Shown: piece by piece, positions 18,139 to 27,890 of the stretch
How positions within the stretch are numbered: position 1 is the stretch's first letter
How the letters are laid out: every line of letters starts with the position of its first letter
NCBI GenBank assembly: GCA_904830895.1
Contig: LR882958.1
Span: 62,001 to 126,000, forward strand
Length of the DNA stretch: 64,000 bases
Reading direction: 5' to 3'
Source of the DNA: Planktothrix rubescens CCAP 1459/22
GTDB taxonomy: Bacteria; Cyanobacteriota; Cyanobacteriia; Cyanobacteriales; Microcoleaceae
Made by a program: the position numbers and the translations under genes
The notes under the pieces: model-generated
Database searches by the model: none
The model's input: the letters and a program-made list of their open reading frames with translations, nothing else
What the model was told of the DNA's origin: nothing

Positions 18139-19101
18139 TTAACTACGTTGAATTTCAGCAAAAATCTCGTTTAAAATTTCTTGGGCACCTTGATCTTTGA
18201 GTTTATGGGCGAGTTGAATACCCAAATCTTCAGCATCAGTGGTATTTCCAATTACGGTATCTTTAATTAACCGTTTACCATCAAGACTTGCCACCATTCC
18301 TACTAAAGTGAGTTGGTCGCCCTCAATAAAAGTATTAACTCCAATGGGAACTTGACAACCGCCTTCCAACTCGCGTAAAAATGCCCGTTCAGCATAACAT
18401 CTTTGGGCGGTGGGAGTGTGTTCAAGGACTTTAATAATATCGAGAATATCGCTATCTCCCTCTCGACATTCTATCCCTAAAGCACCTTGTCCGACGGCGT
18501 GGAGAGAAATTTCTGGGGTGATGACTTGATGAATGCGATCGCTCATATCCAAACGAACTAACCCAGCAACAGCCAGAATAATGGCATCATATTCTCCATT
18601 ATCCAATTTTTGCAAACGAGTATTCAGGTTGCCGCGAATATCTTTGAATTCTAAATGGGGATAATGATATCTAAGTTGGGCTAGGCGCCGCAGGGAAGAA
18701 GTACCAATAATAGCACCCGGTGGCAGGGTTTCTAGTTGTTTATCTTTGTGGTTTTCATGAACAACTAAAGCATCTGCGGGATCTTCGCGTTCGCTCACAC
18801 AGCCTAACATTAATCCTTCGGGAAGTCGAGTTGGTAAATCCTTGAGGGAGTGCACCGCAATATCACTGCTACGGTCAAGCATCCCTAGTTCTAATTCTTT
18901 GGTAAATAGTCCCTTATCGCCAATTTTAGCCAGGGCGACATCGAGGATGTTATCGCCTTGGGTGGACATGGTTTGCACTTCAAAGGTGATGTCGGGGAAG
19001 TGTTTCTGAAGTTCTCCCTGTACCCAATGGGTTTGGACTAGGGCGAGTTGGCTTTTGCGCGATGCAATGCGGACGGTACGAGTCGGGGCAGATACAGACA
19101 T
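18139..19101 (-). CDS. hemC: Porphobilinogen deaminase (hydroxymethylbilane synthase)
   Basis: It condenses four porphobilinogens to hydroxymethylbilane for haem, chlorophyll and bilin synthesis. Family motifs are [63 protein letters not shown] and the dipyrromethane-binding Cys in [11 protein letters not shown] start at the ATG at 19101 ([15 protein letters not shown]) rather than the in-frame ATG six codons earlier, because homologues begin near here. At about 320 residues it is full length. The gene is monocistronic. Confidence 0.94.
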   Translation of the reverse strand: MSVSAPTRTVRIASRKSQLALVQTHWVQGELQKHFPDITFEVQTMSTQGDNILDVALAKIGDKGLFTKELELGMLDRSSDIAVHSLKDLPTRLPEGLMLGCVSEREDPADALVVHENHKDKQLETLPPGAIIGTSSLRRLAQLRYHYPHLEFKDIRGNLNTRLQKLDNGEYDAIILAVAGLVRLDMSDRIHQVITPEISLHAVGQGALGIECREGDSDILDIIKVLEHTPTAQRCYAERAFLRELEGGCQVPIGVNTFIEGDQLTLVGMVASLDGKRLIKDTVIGNTTDAEDLGIQLAHKLKDQGAQEILNEIFAEIQRS

Positions 19102-19268
19102 ACTAAAGCAATAATACAAGCAAATAAAGTCACTTGATCTAGCCTACCGCAAGGAGGGACATCAAGGTTGTTAAGGTGTGTGACGGAGGCGAGTGTTCGG
19201 TGTCGGCATTTTTTATGCGGTGATCTTAAATCTAATTTCTATATGCTAGACTTAAAGTTCTTATTGAT

Positions 19269-20192
19269 TAGACCTCTTGCAAAAAAAATCTATGCTATAA
19301 TAAAAAATTTTCACTTTCAGACTAAGAGTGTCAACTCATAATTATAAATGGCTGACAACAAATTACAACGAAGACCATAACGGCGACGACGATTTCGATA
19401 ACGACTCGATAAGATCCTGAAAATTTTGAGGCTCCGATTAACGTGTTCAATCACAATTCGTTGATGAGCCAAAGCTTGATTATAGTCTTTTTCTAAGACC
19501 GAAAGATTGCCATTTTTGGGTTTCTTTTTGGGTACATAGCTATTCAAGTGATAATCCTTAATCCCTTGATAGCCACTATCTTGTAAACTATCAGTTTGGG
19601 GGTGAAAATGAATTTTGCTTTTTTTGAATAAGCTGAAATCGTGGCAATGTCCTTGTCCAAAATCTGTACAAATAATCTGTTTAGTTTCTTGATCAATTAC
19701 TAACTGAATTTTGAGCGTGTGATGTTTTTTCTTTCCTGAGTAACATTTTTTCTGTTTTTCATTAAAGTTGATTCAATATTAGCAACAATTCGGCAAATAG
19801 TTGATTCTGATACTCCCCAATTTGTCCCAATATGAAAATATGTTCTGTATTCTCGCCAATACTCCAAGGCTACTAAAACTTGCTCTTGGAGAGTCAGGCA
19901 GGTGTGACGTCCTCTCCTATCTTTAGGATGTTCTAACCTGAACTGCTCTATGGCATTAACCATTGCTTGAAAGGTTTGAATCTTGACACCAAATCTCCGT
20001 TTAAATTCAGGAGGTTTCAAATTTAGATAAAATTGAGTGTTCATCGCAGAGTTATTGTCTTAATTCACTTTCAATTTTTACCATTTTATGGAGTTTTTAG
20101 CAAAAGTTTGTGAAGAATGGTTAGTCTCTGGGATTTTATGAAATTGAGCAAAACTCACCATAATACCATAAAATTATTTTGCAAGAGTTCTA
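19269..20192 (-). mobile_element. Degenerate IS5-family element
   Basis: The ends are imperfect inverted repeats: TAGACCTCTTGCAAAAAAAA from 19269, and the complement of TTTTGCAAGAGTTCTA ending at 20192. The ~924 bp between hold a broken transposase on the minus strand. The flanks share only the dinucleotide TA. Its right end cuts into the beginning of a second STAND-like gene (20192-20311). Confidence 0.82.
19317..20044 (-). pseudogene. IS5-family (DDE_Tnp_4-like) transposase, frameshifted and deleted
   Basis: The first part (20044 to about 19745: MNTQFYLNLKPPEFKRRFGV onward, with the helix-turn-helix WGVSESTICRIVANIE) stops early. The rest continues in another frame from NEKQKKCYSGKKKHHTLKIQ through TDSLQDSGYQGIKDY and RIVIEHVNRSLKIFRI to 19317. 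The stretch that should contain the first catalytic Asp, between NIEST and NEKQ, is missing. This is more than a simple frameshift, so the copy should be unable to move itself. Confidence 0.83.
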
Positions 20193-20311
20193 ATATTGGC
20201 ATCGCGGTTTGTCGTGACCACTGCTATCGGATTTTCGTCACCCGAAATATTAAGATCTCCAGCGCTCTGAAGTTGATTCGATGGGGGTTGATTGTTAGGT
20301 TCTGTATTCAT
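20192..20311 (-). pseudogene. N-terminal stub of a second STAND receptor gene
   Basis: From the ATG at 20311 the minus strand reads MNTEPNNQPPSNQLQSAGDL, then NISGDENPIAVVTTNRDANI, and runs into the IS end. It is a close copy of residues 1-36 of the STAND-WD40 protein encoded just upstream (20369-24256). No continuation is visible beyond the IS at 19269. I infer a tandem paralogue that lost its body when the IS inserted or in a later deletion. Confidence 0.8.
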
Positions 20312-20368
20312 AATCAGGTTATTTCTCTAATTCAATCTAGGTTACAAACCAGCGTAGACTATTGAATA

Positions 20369-23300
20369 TTAATTAGAAGGCGTTTTTTTAAACTCAGTAT
20401 CAATACCATCACAAAGATGTCTGTCACTTTCATCAACATTAGCATCAGGATTGTGCAAATAATTCCCCACCTGATTACAAGCTTTTTCTTTTAATTGATC
20501 AAGATCTATATCCCATAATCTTAATCTACCATCATCACTACCAGCAGCAAGGGTTTTATTATCTGGACTAAAGCTAACAGAATAAATCGGCCCTATATAA
20601 ACATTGATAGTATTCAGTAAGACACCATCCCGACTCCAAATCTTGATAGTATGATCGTTACTACCGGAGGCTATTATTTGACTATCCGAGCTAAAACTTA
20701 CACTCTCAACTTCTCCTGAATGTCCATAAAGAGTTTTTAGGAGTTTACCCTGATTATTCCAAATTTTAATAGTTTGATCGTGACTAGCAGAGACAATTCT
20801 TGTTCCATCTGGGCTAAAATTCACATCTCTTACTAAGTTTTTATGACCCGTAAGAGTCTTTAATAATTTACCCGTCTTGAGGTTCCACAGTTTAATTGTT
20901 TTATCAGCACTAGCTGAAGCTAACATCTTACCATCGGGACTAAATCTAACTCTATAAACTGATCCTTCGTGACCTTCAAGGGTGTTTATCAAAGTGCCAT
21001 CTTTTTTCCAAAGTTTTATTGTTTTGTCAGAACTTGCTGAAGCAATCATTTCACCATTAGGACTAAAAGCTACACCTTGAACATAGTTGCTGTGACTAGA
21101 TTGATCACTACAAGTTTTCTTTTTAGATTCTATTGAAGGGTCTATTAAAGTTTTGATAAAATTACCCTCAGAGTCCCATAATTTCACAGTACAATCCCAA
21201 CTCCCAGTAACAATCATTTGACCGTCAGGACTAAAAGCTACTCCTCTAACCTTTTCAGTATGGCTACGCTTCGTGCGCTCGTCACATTTGGGGTCTGGTG
21301 ATTGACTCAACTTAGGATCTATTAACTCTGTTGTAACCTTGCCATTTATATCCCAGAGTTTAACAATTTTGCACTCACTGGCTGAAGCAATAGTCTGACC
21401 TTTACGATTGAAACTGATATCCCAAATAGAATAGTTTCCTCCTCCAAACGCCTGCGGAGTTTCTTTTATGTTCCATAATTTCACGGTATTGTCAGCACTA
21501 GCAGAGGCAAGAATTTTGCCATCATAATTGAAATTAACAGCCCAGATCCCATTTCCATGTCCCTTAAAAGTCTCAGTTGTTATAGCAGGTTTATCCCAAT
21601 ACCAAAGAATAACTTGTTTGTCCCAAGTCCCACCTGCAATAATCTGATCCTTGGGGCTAAAACTGATTCCTCTAACAAAATCTCCAGATTGTTTCAGACA
21701 ACTATATTTAATTCCATTTTGGCTGTCTGTACCTTGCTTATTACACAGATCTTCCAAAGTTTTTTCATTGATGGTAAAATTCAGACCTTTAATCCAATCA
21801 TTGCTCTTATTTTCTTTTTGTTTACGCCAGAGTTTAATCGTACCATCACGGCCTCCTGTTGTTAACATTGTTCCATCATGGCTAAAATCTAAACTCCAGA
21901 CTCCTCCTGGGCCATGTCCTTTGAGAGTCCCCAATTCTTCTACAATTTTGAATGTGTCATCTTTACTCCTCCAAAATTTAACCGTGCTATTAAGACCACC
22001 CGTGGCAAGGGTTTTATTATCTTTAAAGCTTATACTCCAAACCGAATTTTGTTTAGTCTCAATCGTTTTCAACGGTTCACCATCCAAGTTCCAGAATTTA
22101 ATATTGCCACCTTTATCCGATGAAGCAATTATTTTCCCATCAGGACTAAACCTCACGACATAAACAGGACTATTATGATCCAATTTCTGAAGCAGAGTTC
22201 CATCTTTTTTCCAAAGTTTAACAGTTTTATCAGCACTAGCAGATGCTATTGTCTGACCATCAGGACTGAAAGTTGCACTCCAAACCGTATCGCTATGAGC
22301 ATTTTTAAAATCTTGGAGTAAGTGACCCTCTTTGCTCCATATTTTTATGGTTTTATCTTTACTTGAAGTCAGAATTTCACCCTCTTTGTTAAAACTAACA
22401 CTTGTCACCTCACCTTGATGTTTTTCTAAACGATTCAACTCTCGAACATCATAAACACCCTGTCTCAAAGTCATAATAACTTGAATTCGACTATCAATTG
22501 TTGACCAAAATGCTTGTTTCAACTTCCGTACAGCTTTTAAACTTTGGATTAAACCATCAAATTGTTGATTAGATTGCAACATCAATTGTGATGATGTACT
22601 TATGTCTCTAATCTCAGCATTTTGTTTAGTTATTATCCACCAGCTAGTTAACACAAGAAGAGCAACTGCCATACTTCCGATACCTAATTTACTTAGAAAT
22701 TCTTGTTTTTTTCGCTGGTCAGTGCTTTGGTTAATAAATTCTCGCTCCTCTAAGCTGAGTTGATCTGAGCGTTTCTGTAACCATTTTTCCGCTTCTAGTA
22801 GAGGTGCACCGCGCAACAAAGTTCCTCGATCTTTTTTCATTTCCTGCCATTGACGCATCTCCCCCCGAAGTTTTTCTTGCCAGGTGCGAAATTCTCGATC
22901 AGTATTCATCCATTCTCTGAGTTGACCCCAATTCCGAATTAATGCTTCATGGACAACCTCGACGGTTTCCTGTCCTTGAATATTAATCTGTTGTTGGGAA
23001 TTATCCTGACTAATAATAGTACGATTAGTAACGACTAATCGCGCATCCGCTAATTCTTTAACTAAACTCCAATTAGTTTCGTTTAATTCTGCTCTCGTTG
23101 CTACTCGTCGGGTGTCTAATGTTCCCTCACCCGGACGAACTAATTGTACAAAAATTCGTCGAACTTGTTGTTGTTCTTGTTCACTGAGTTTACTATATTT
23201 TTCATCGGCATAACGGGTTAATGCTCCCGAAACTTCCCCAATTTCTTCATAAGCATTGTGGGTTAATTGTTTGCGGGTACGTTTTTTCCAAAGTTCCGTT

Positions 23301-24256
23301 AAAGCAAATTCTAATAAGGGTAAATTTCCCGGTTCTTTATCCACATCATTGAGAATGCGTTCAACGAGTCCCCCTTCAAAATCAACGCCTAATTTTTGGG
23401 CGGGTTTCTCAATCACTTCTGTGAGTTCTTCGGTATTCATAGAACGGATTTTAATATCTCCAGTTCGCAAAACATCTGCTAAGGGAGGATAGGATAATAC
23501 ATTTCCTAAAAAATCAGTTCGCATTGTGGTAACTAATACCGTTGAATAGGGCGGTTTATGGGTTGAAGATTCAAAAGCATTTAATAAACTATCCACAAAT
23601 TGGCGACGGGTTTGTTCATCGTGACAAAGGGTGTAGAGTTCCTCAAATTGATCAGCAATGAGTAAAATTCTATCCTGGGGATGATTGTGTTGAATTTGGG
23701 AAAAAACATCGGATAATAGAATCGTATTGTTTTGAAAATGTTCTGTTAATTGACGAGTTTGGGCGATGAGTTCTGTTTGATTAAGATTAGGTGCGTACAA
23801 AGGAACTAACGCTTGAGCTAGGGCATTAAATGGGTCTTTACCCGGTCGAAAACGAGTAAATTTCCAATGCCCAATATTCACTAATTTAGGGACTAATCCC
23901 GCCAAAACTACGGAAGATTTACCACTTCCCGATGCTCCCAAAAGAGGAATAAAATTCTTGGTTTCCGTTGCTTGAAATAGTTCTTCTATAAAGACGCTTC
24001 TCCCAAAGAAATATTCGGCATTTTCCGGCCCAAAATGAAACAATCCTTGATACGGACAAGGTAAATTATCCTCTGTACCTGCCTCAAGAGAGGTGATAAC
24101 GCTTTCTTCTCGATAATAATAATTATAAATAATAGTACGGGACTGATTAATATTTGCATCGCCCGTTGTCGTGACAAGTGCCATCGGATTTTCGTTACCA
24201 GAAATATTGAGATCTCCGGCACTTTGATTTTGATTTAATGGGGGTTGTTCGTTCAT
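20369..24256 (-). CDS. STAND NTPase with WD40 beta-propellers (conflict-system receptor)
   Basis: A protein of about 1295 residues starting at the ATG at 24256; the longer frame would need a TTG. Residues 12-43 hold a low-complexity motif (SAGDLNISGNENPMALVTTT, then GDANINQS) shared with the adjacent CHAT protease. The nSTAND-type NTPase follows, with Walker A GASGSGKSS (107-115) and Walker B ILLIADQFEELY (about 197-208). A possible membrane or linker helix (GIGSMAVALLVLTSWWII) lies near 525-543. About fourteen WD40 repeats (GHxxxVxxVxFSPDGxxxASASxDxTIKLW) fill 610-1270. Such proteins oligomerise on sensing a trigger and activate an effector, here probably the CHAT protease 57 bp upstream. 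Confidence 0.9.
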   Translation of the reverse strand: MNEQPPLNQNQSAGDLNISGNENPMALVTTTGDANINQSRTIIYNYYYREESVITSLEAGTEDNLPCPYQGLFHFGPENAEYFFGRSVFIEELFQATETKNFIPLLGASGSGKSSVVLAGLVPKLVNIGHWKFTRFRPGKDPFNALAQALVPLYAPNLNQTELIAQTRQLTEHFQNNTILLSDVFSQIQHNHPQDRILLIADQFEELYTLCHDEQTRRQFVDSLLNAFESSTHKPPYSTVLVTTMRTDFLGNVLSYPPLADVLRTGDIKIRSMNTEELTEVIEKPAQKLGVDFEGGLVERILNDVDKEPGNLPLLEFALTELWKKRTRKQLTHNAYEEIGEVSGALTRYADEKYSKLSEQEQQQVRRIFVQLVRPGEGTLDTRRVATRAELNETNWSLVKELADARLVVTNRTIISQDNSQQQINIQGQETVEVVHEALIRNWGQLREWMNTDREFRTWQEKLRGEMRQWQEMKKDRGTLLRGAPLLEAEKWLQKRSDQLSLEEREFINQSTDQRKKQEFLSKLGIGSMAVALLVLTSWWIITKQNAEIRDISTSSQLMLQSNQQFDGLIQSLKAVRKLKQAFWSTIDSRIQVIMTLRQGVYDVRELNRLEKHQGEVTSVSFNKEGEILTSSKDKTIKIWSKEGHLLQDFKNAHSDTVWSATFSPDGQTIASASADKTVKLWKKDGTLLQKLDHNSPVYVVRFSPDGKIIASSDKGGNIKFWNLDGEPLKTIETKQNSVWSISFKDNKTLATGGLNSTVKFWRSKDDTFKIVEELGTLKGHGPGGVWSLDFSHDGTMLTTGGRDGTIKLWRKQKENKSNDWIKGLNFTINEKTLEDLCNKQGTDSQNGIKYSCLKQSGDFVRGISFSPKDQIIAGGTWDKQVILWYWDKPAITTETFKGHGNGIWAVNFNYDGKILASASADNTVKLWNIKETPQAFGGGNYSIWDISFNRKGQTIASASECKIVKLWDINGKVTTELIDPKLSQSPDPKCDERTKRSHTEKVRGVAFSPDGQMIVTGSWDCTVKLWDSEGNFIKTLIDPSIESKKKTCSDQSSHSNYVQGVAFSPNGEMIASASSDKTIKLWKKDGTLINTLEGHEGSVYRVRFSPDGKMLASASADKTIKLWNLKTGKLLKTLTGHKNLVRDVNFSPDGTRIVSASHDQTIKIWNNQGKLLKTLYGHSGEVESVSFSSDSQIIASGSNDHTIKIWSRDGVLLNTINVYIGPIYSVSFSPDNKTLAAGSDDGRLRLWDIDLDQLKEKACNQVGNYLHNPDANVDESDRHLCDGIDTEFKKTPSN

Positions 24257-24313
24257 TTCTGCACTCAAAATTTGCTTAAAAACTGTTGTTTTAAAATAAA
24301 TGCACCCTAGAAA

Positions 24314-25318
24314 TCAAATCCAAACTTTTGCTAATATTGCTGCGACTTTTATCACAGGTTCAGCCAGGGTTTCTACTCCTTCTAATCCTTTTTTAAGAGC
24401 AACAACTGCTTGATTAATTAAGGTTTTATTCGCCTCTGGTTTTTGCAATTCGCTTTCGATCATTTTGATCGGAACTTCAACCATTGCTTTCTCCATTGGA
24501 TTTAACGCCTCTGTTTGAGCAATATCTTGTTTCAGTTTGGCTAATGCAGATAACGCTGCTTCTAAATTAGAATTGTTGCTATTGGTGGTTACGGTATAAC
24601 TTTGGTTGATCTTCTGATCCCGTCCTACAATTCCAAAAGCTACAGGACTATTATTACTACTGATATTAATATCATCCAAAGATATAGAGTTATCAAAAGA
24701 TTGAGGAGGTTTGATCACGTCCTCAGATTTTGGTTGAGACATTTCAGCTAAATTTGTGCGTCTCGGTCTGAATTTGAGTTGAGGTTTATTGGATTCTGGA
24801 ATATTTTTTAAATCAATTAAAGTACAACCGGATTCAAAACATTGATCATAGAAAGTTCCGGCTCCTAACGCTCGATAAAATCCCACTGCAAATTTAATCG
24901 CAGCTTGATCTCCAATGGCTTGATTCATACCGACAACACAATCAATATGTTGATGAATAGCGTTAGCTTGAATTTCACTATAACAAGCATTCAGAATGAC
25001 ACATTCAATTTGAGTTTGAAACGCTTTAAATAATCGAGCTAAAGCGTCCTCACTCACCAATACACTCCGACCCGAACTATCTTCTAACACTAATCCATCT
25101 TTTCCCGCACCATGACCGGAAAAGTGAACAATTGTAGGGTTATAATCATAGAGAGTTTGTTGTAAATCATCCACTTGAACGGCTCCAACTGGAATAATTT
25201 CAAATTCGTCTCTATGGTTAGATTGTCTCAGGGTTTTTTGGATCTCGCTAACTTCTTGATTCAGACGTAATTGGCTTGTATCTGATGGATTGGCTAAGAG
25301 AATTAATATTTTTTTCAT
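24314..25318 (-). CDS. CHAT-domain caspase-like protease with C-terminal signalling segment
   Basis: A protein of about 334 residues from the ATG at 25318 (MKKILILLANPSDTSQLRLN). The CHAT domain has its catalytic dyad in HFSGHG (His69) and LNACYS (Cys112), plus VVGMNQAIGDQAAIKFAVGFYRALG. Residues 213-243 (SLDDINISSNNSPVAFGIVG, RDQKINQS) align without gaps with the N-terminus of the neighbouring STAND receptor. A helical C-terminus (about 255-330) follows. An upstream in-frame ATG at 25372 is possible but adds 18 atypical residues. I infer a two-gene effector/sensor module of the bacterial conflict-system type. Confidence 0.88.
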   Translation of the reverse strand: MKKILILLANPSDTSQLRLNQEVSEIQKTLRQSNHRDEFEIIPVGAVQVDDLQQTLYDYNPTIVHFSGHGAGKDGLVLEDSSGRSVLVSEDALARLFKAFQTQIECVILNACYSEIQANAIHQHIDCVVGMNQAIGDQAAIKFAVGFYRALGAGTFYDQCFESGCTLIDLKNIPESNKPQLKFRPRRTNLAEMSQPKSEDVIKPPQSFDNSISLDDINISSNNSPVAFGIVGRDQKINQSYTVTTNSNNSNLEAALSALAKLKQDIAQTEALNPMEKAMVEVPIKMIESELQKPEANKTLINQAVVALKKGLEGVETLAEPVIKVAAILAKVWI

Positions 25319-25405
25319 AAATAAATCGAATCCACCTGTTTCAAGGATTTCTCTACGAAAGGTTGTTCCCAATTTGGCTCAAATTTTTAGGAATGTCAAG
25401 TTTGT

Positions 25406-25476
25406 AGTGAGTCTTTCAGGACTCATTCTGATTCCAGTATTGCGTAGTGAGTCCTTCAGGACTCATTCTGATTCCA
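25406..25476. repeat. Two tandem copies of a 37-bp hairpin repeat
   Basis: GTAGTGAGTC(C)TTTCAGGACTCATTCTGATTCCA occurs at about 25406 and again at about 25443. The core GAGTCnTTCAGGACTC forms a hairpin. The adjacent 25493-25553 holds two copies of the related AGCCCTGAAGGGCTTACTACGG repeat. Together they fill the gap between the rnz and CHAT genes. Confidence 0.75.
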
Positions 25477-25548
25477 AAAACTAGAGAAATAAAGAAAGCC
25501 CTGAAGGGCTTACTACGGCGGGGAATGAAGACAGCCCTGAAGGGCTTA

Positions 25549-26484
25549 CTACGGGGAGGGACGACGGGGAATTGTATGGGTGAGGAAATCATAAGCCATG
25601 TCTGTATTTTGAAAAATAGCTCTAGCTTCTGTTAATAAATCCTCTAAAATAATTGAATTTCCGGGGGCGTAACGGGGGCTAAAATGAGTCATAATTAATT
25701 GTTTGACTCCGGCGGCTAGTGCTACCTGTGCCGCCATTGTTGAGGTAGAATGTAATCTTTGAAAAGCCATTTCTGCATCTTGATGGGAGAAGGTAGCTTC
25801 ATGAACTAATACATCTGCATTTTCCGCTAATTCTACCGCCCCATCACAAAATACCGTATCGGTACAATAGACAAATTTACGACCGACTTGGGCTTCGCCA
25901 CATAATTCCGTACCCCGAATTACCCGACCATTAAGGGTTACGGTCTGTCCCTGTTTCAGTTTGGCATAAATTGGCCCTGGGGGAATCCCTAATTTTTGGG
26001 CTGTTTCTACGTCAAATCGTCCGGGTTTATCCTTTTCTATAATTCGATAACCAAAGGCTGGGACTCGATGTTTTAACGGCCCACAAACCACTTGATATTC
26101 CTCATCTTCAAAAATGATTCCGGGCTCAATAGTATGAACTTTAACCGGATAAGAAAAATGGGTTTGGGAATAGCGAACACAACCCTGTAAATATTCGGAT
26201 AATCCCGATGGCCCATAAATATCAATCCGTTTAGGATTTCCCGCTAACCCACAACTAGCTAATAACCCCATTAACCCAAAAATATGATCGCCGTGTAGAT
26301 GGGTAACAAAAATTCGACTAATTTGACTAATTTTTAAATCACTGCGGAGGAATTGATGCTGCGTCCCCTCTCCACAATCAAATAGCCAGATTTCAGCCCG
26401 TTGCGGTAAACGCAGAGCTATACTGGAAACATTGCGCGATCGCGTGGGAACCCCCGAGCTAGTACCTAAAAATGTAATCTGCAT
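25549..26484 (-). CDS. rnz: Ribonuclease Z (tRNA 3'-end processing)
   Basis: A metallo-beta-lactamase-fold endonuclease that removes 3' trailers from tRNA precursors. At 311 residues it has the usual short-form length. Motifs are [28 protein letters not shown], the zinc-binding [23 protein letters not shown] and the His of [10 protein letters not shown]. All metal ligands are visible. The last codons overlap a dispersed hairpin repeat. Confidence 0.95.
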   Translation of the reverse strand: MQITFLGTSSGVPTRSRNVSSIALRLPQRAEIWLFDCGEGTQHQFLRSDLKISQISRIFVTHLHGDHIFGLMGLLASCGLAGNPKRIDIYGPSGLSEYLQGCVRYSQTHFSYPVKVHTIEPGIIFEDEEYQVVCGPLKHRVPAFGYRIIEKDKPGRFDVETAQKLGIPPGPIYAKLKQGQTVTLNGRVIRGTELCGEAQVGRKFVYCTDTVFCDGAVELAENADVLVHEATFSHQDAEMAFQRLHSTSTMAAQVALAAGVKQLIMTHFSPRYAPGNSIILEDLLTEARAIFQNTDMAYDFLTHTIPRRPSP

Positions 26485-26582
26485 TTACCTATACCTATTG
26501 TCAACAATCCTAATTTTGATATCCTCCCCATCCGTTAGCCACGACTCCTATAGTAAGCCCTGAAGGGCTCACTACTAGAGAT

Positions 26583-26786
26583 TTATTCTTGATTCATTTG
26601 AGCATCTTTAACGGCGGCAAAAAACAGAAACACACTTAAAGGAATACTCAAGGCTAAAATTACACTGGTGGTTAAACTTCCGAGTTCTGGATTTCCTGAA
26701 GATAGTTCAAAAACCGAACCTACAGAGGCGATCGCAGCTATACAAGAACCCAATAATAAAACCATGCTTTTTGGAGTACCGACCAT
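26583..26786 (-). CDS. Small conserved membrane protein
   Basis: A 67-residue peptide with two predicted membrane helices (MVLLLGSCIAAIASVGSVF and TTSVILALSIPLSVFLFFAAV) and a polar tail ending DAQMNQE. I recognise the type as a small cyanobacterial hypothetical but know no function. It starts 16 bp after the def stop on the same strand, so it is probably cotranscribed with peptide deformylase. Confidence 0.75.
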   Translation of the reverse strand: MVGTPKSMVLLLGSCIAAIASVGSVFELSSGNPELGSLTTSVILALSIPLSVFLFFAAVKDAQMNQE

Positions 26787-26802
26787 CTTGAATTATCCTA
26801 TA

Positions 26803-27366
26803 TTATTTAACGGATTTAACAGCTTTGGGTGAAAATTTATGTTTGGCTAATTCTTCATTTAAAGCCAATTTATTCTCCACTCGATCTACAAATAAAACCC
26901 CATGCAAATGATCCATTTCATGTTGAATTGCACGACCTAATAATTCCGTCGCTTTCAGGGTGCGCGGTCTGCCATTTTCATCTTTAAAAGACACTTCCAC
27001 CACGTCCGGGCGAGTTACATCCATATAAACCCCCGGAATACTCAGACATCCCTCTTGAGAGGGTGAAATTTCCGTACTGGATTTAATAATAGTCGGATTA
27101 ATCAAGACTAAAGGGGGGTTAGCCGCGTTATCGGGTTCGCAGTCAATCACAATTACTTGTTTATTCACGCCGACTTGGGGCGCGGCTAAACCAATACCGT
27201 CAGCACTATACATGGTTTGTAACATCTCCCGCACCAGTTGACGAATTTCATCATCAATGCGGGAAACTCGTTTAGCTGGGGTTCTCAAGGCGCGATCGCC
27301 TAAATAGTGAATCTCAAAGGGAGGTTTTTCTAACTTTTTCTTTTCAACTAAAACTTGTGAGGTCAT
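26803..27366 (-). CDS. def: Peptide deformylase
   Basis: It removes the N-formyl group from nascent proteins. The three metal-site motifs are present: GIGLAAPQVG, EGCLSIPG and QHEMDHLHG. The 187-residue length is typical for the type found in cyanobacteria, with a short N-terminal extension (MTSQVLVEKKKLEKPPFEI). It is followed on the same strand by a small membrane protein gene. Confidence 0.96.
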   Translation of the reverse strand: MTSQVLVEKKKLEKPPFEIHYLGDRALRTPAKRVSRIDDEIRQLVREMLQTMYSADGIGLAAPQVGVNKQVIVIDCEPDNAANPPLVLINPTIIKSSTEISPSQEGCLSIPGVYMDVTRPDVVEVSFKDENGRPRTLKATELLGRAIQHEMDHLHGVLFVDRVENKLALNEELAKHKFSPKAVKSVK

Positions 27367-27460
27367 AGCAGGGTTACGCTTAACTTCTGAAACAATATTA
27401 TCCTCCCTCTATCTTAATAGATTTTAACAATTAACACCCATTGATCTGGTGTTGAGGTGT

Positions 27461-27565
27461 TATAGCGCTACGCACTAGGGAACAGGGAACAGGGAACAGG
27501 GAACAGTAAGCCGTGAATGAGTTTCAGAATTTAGAAGTGTCCTAACTTTAATGCGTAGCGCTATA
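27461..27565. repeat. Small inverted-repeat element (MITE-like), copy 2
   Basis: TATAGCGCTACGCA at 27461-27474 is complementary to TGCGTAGCGCTATA at 27552-27565. The interior carries several GGGAACA repeats and the block TTTAGAAGTGTCCTAACTTT shared with 14488-14551. This copy is ~40 bp longer, partly through extra GGGAACA units. It lies between the divergent def and copper-chaperone genes. Confidence 0.78.
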
Positions 27566-27669
27566 ACCAACAACCGATCACTAACGATTATCACGAATTG
27601 ACTTGACATTTAATATTTTTTATGGTAGAGCAAGTTAATCATTAGAACTCTCGATTACTAGCAAAACCC

Positions 27670-27864
27670 ATGACTGTTGAAATCAAAGTTACTTCCATGG
27701 TTTGTCAAGCCTGTGCCAATACTGTTACTAAGGCGATTAAATCTTTGGATGCTGAGGCTGATATTAAAATTAATTTAGAGACAAAGATAGTTAATATTAA
27801 CGGTACACCTTCTGAAACCGAGATTAAAGAAGCGATCGCCGCCGTCGGTCATACCGTAGAATAG
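27670..27864 (+). CDS. Copper chaperone / heavy-metal-associated domain protein
   Basis: A 64-residue single HMA domain with the Cys-x-x-Cys metal site in TSMVCQACANTV, followed by the usual alpha-beta pattern ending AIAAVGHTVE. It resembles the Atx1-type protein that hands Cu(I) to P-type ATPases for thylakoid plastocyanin and cytochrome oxidase. Most such sites read MxCxxC; here MVCQAC fits. No ATPase is adjacent. A hairpin repeat 26 bp after the stop may end its transcript. Confidence 0.88.
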   Translation: MTVEIKVTSMVCQACANTVTKAIKSLDAEADIKINLETKIVNINGTPSETEIKEAIAAVGHTVE

Positions 27865-27890
27865 AGAATTTTTGCTCTTGATTTCTAATA

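Noticed and set aside
20117-20365. 82-residue plus-strand frame next to the IS
   Set aside because: It crosses the IS end and is antisense to the STAND stub, which gives a much better protein match.
21557-22163. Overlapping plus-strand frames antisense to the WD40 region
   Set aside because: They mirror the WD40 repeats of the long minus-strand gene and show no domain of their own.
20369-25318. CHAT/STAND pair as part of a type III CRISPR (Craspase-like) system
   Set aside because: No cas7-11, csx or CRISPR repeat is present in the window; the direct neighbour is a WD40-STAND receptor.
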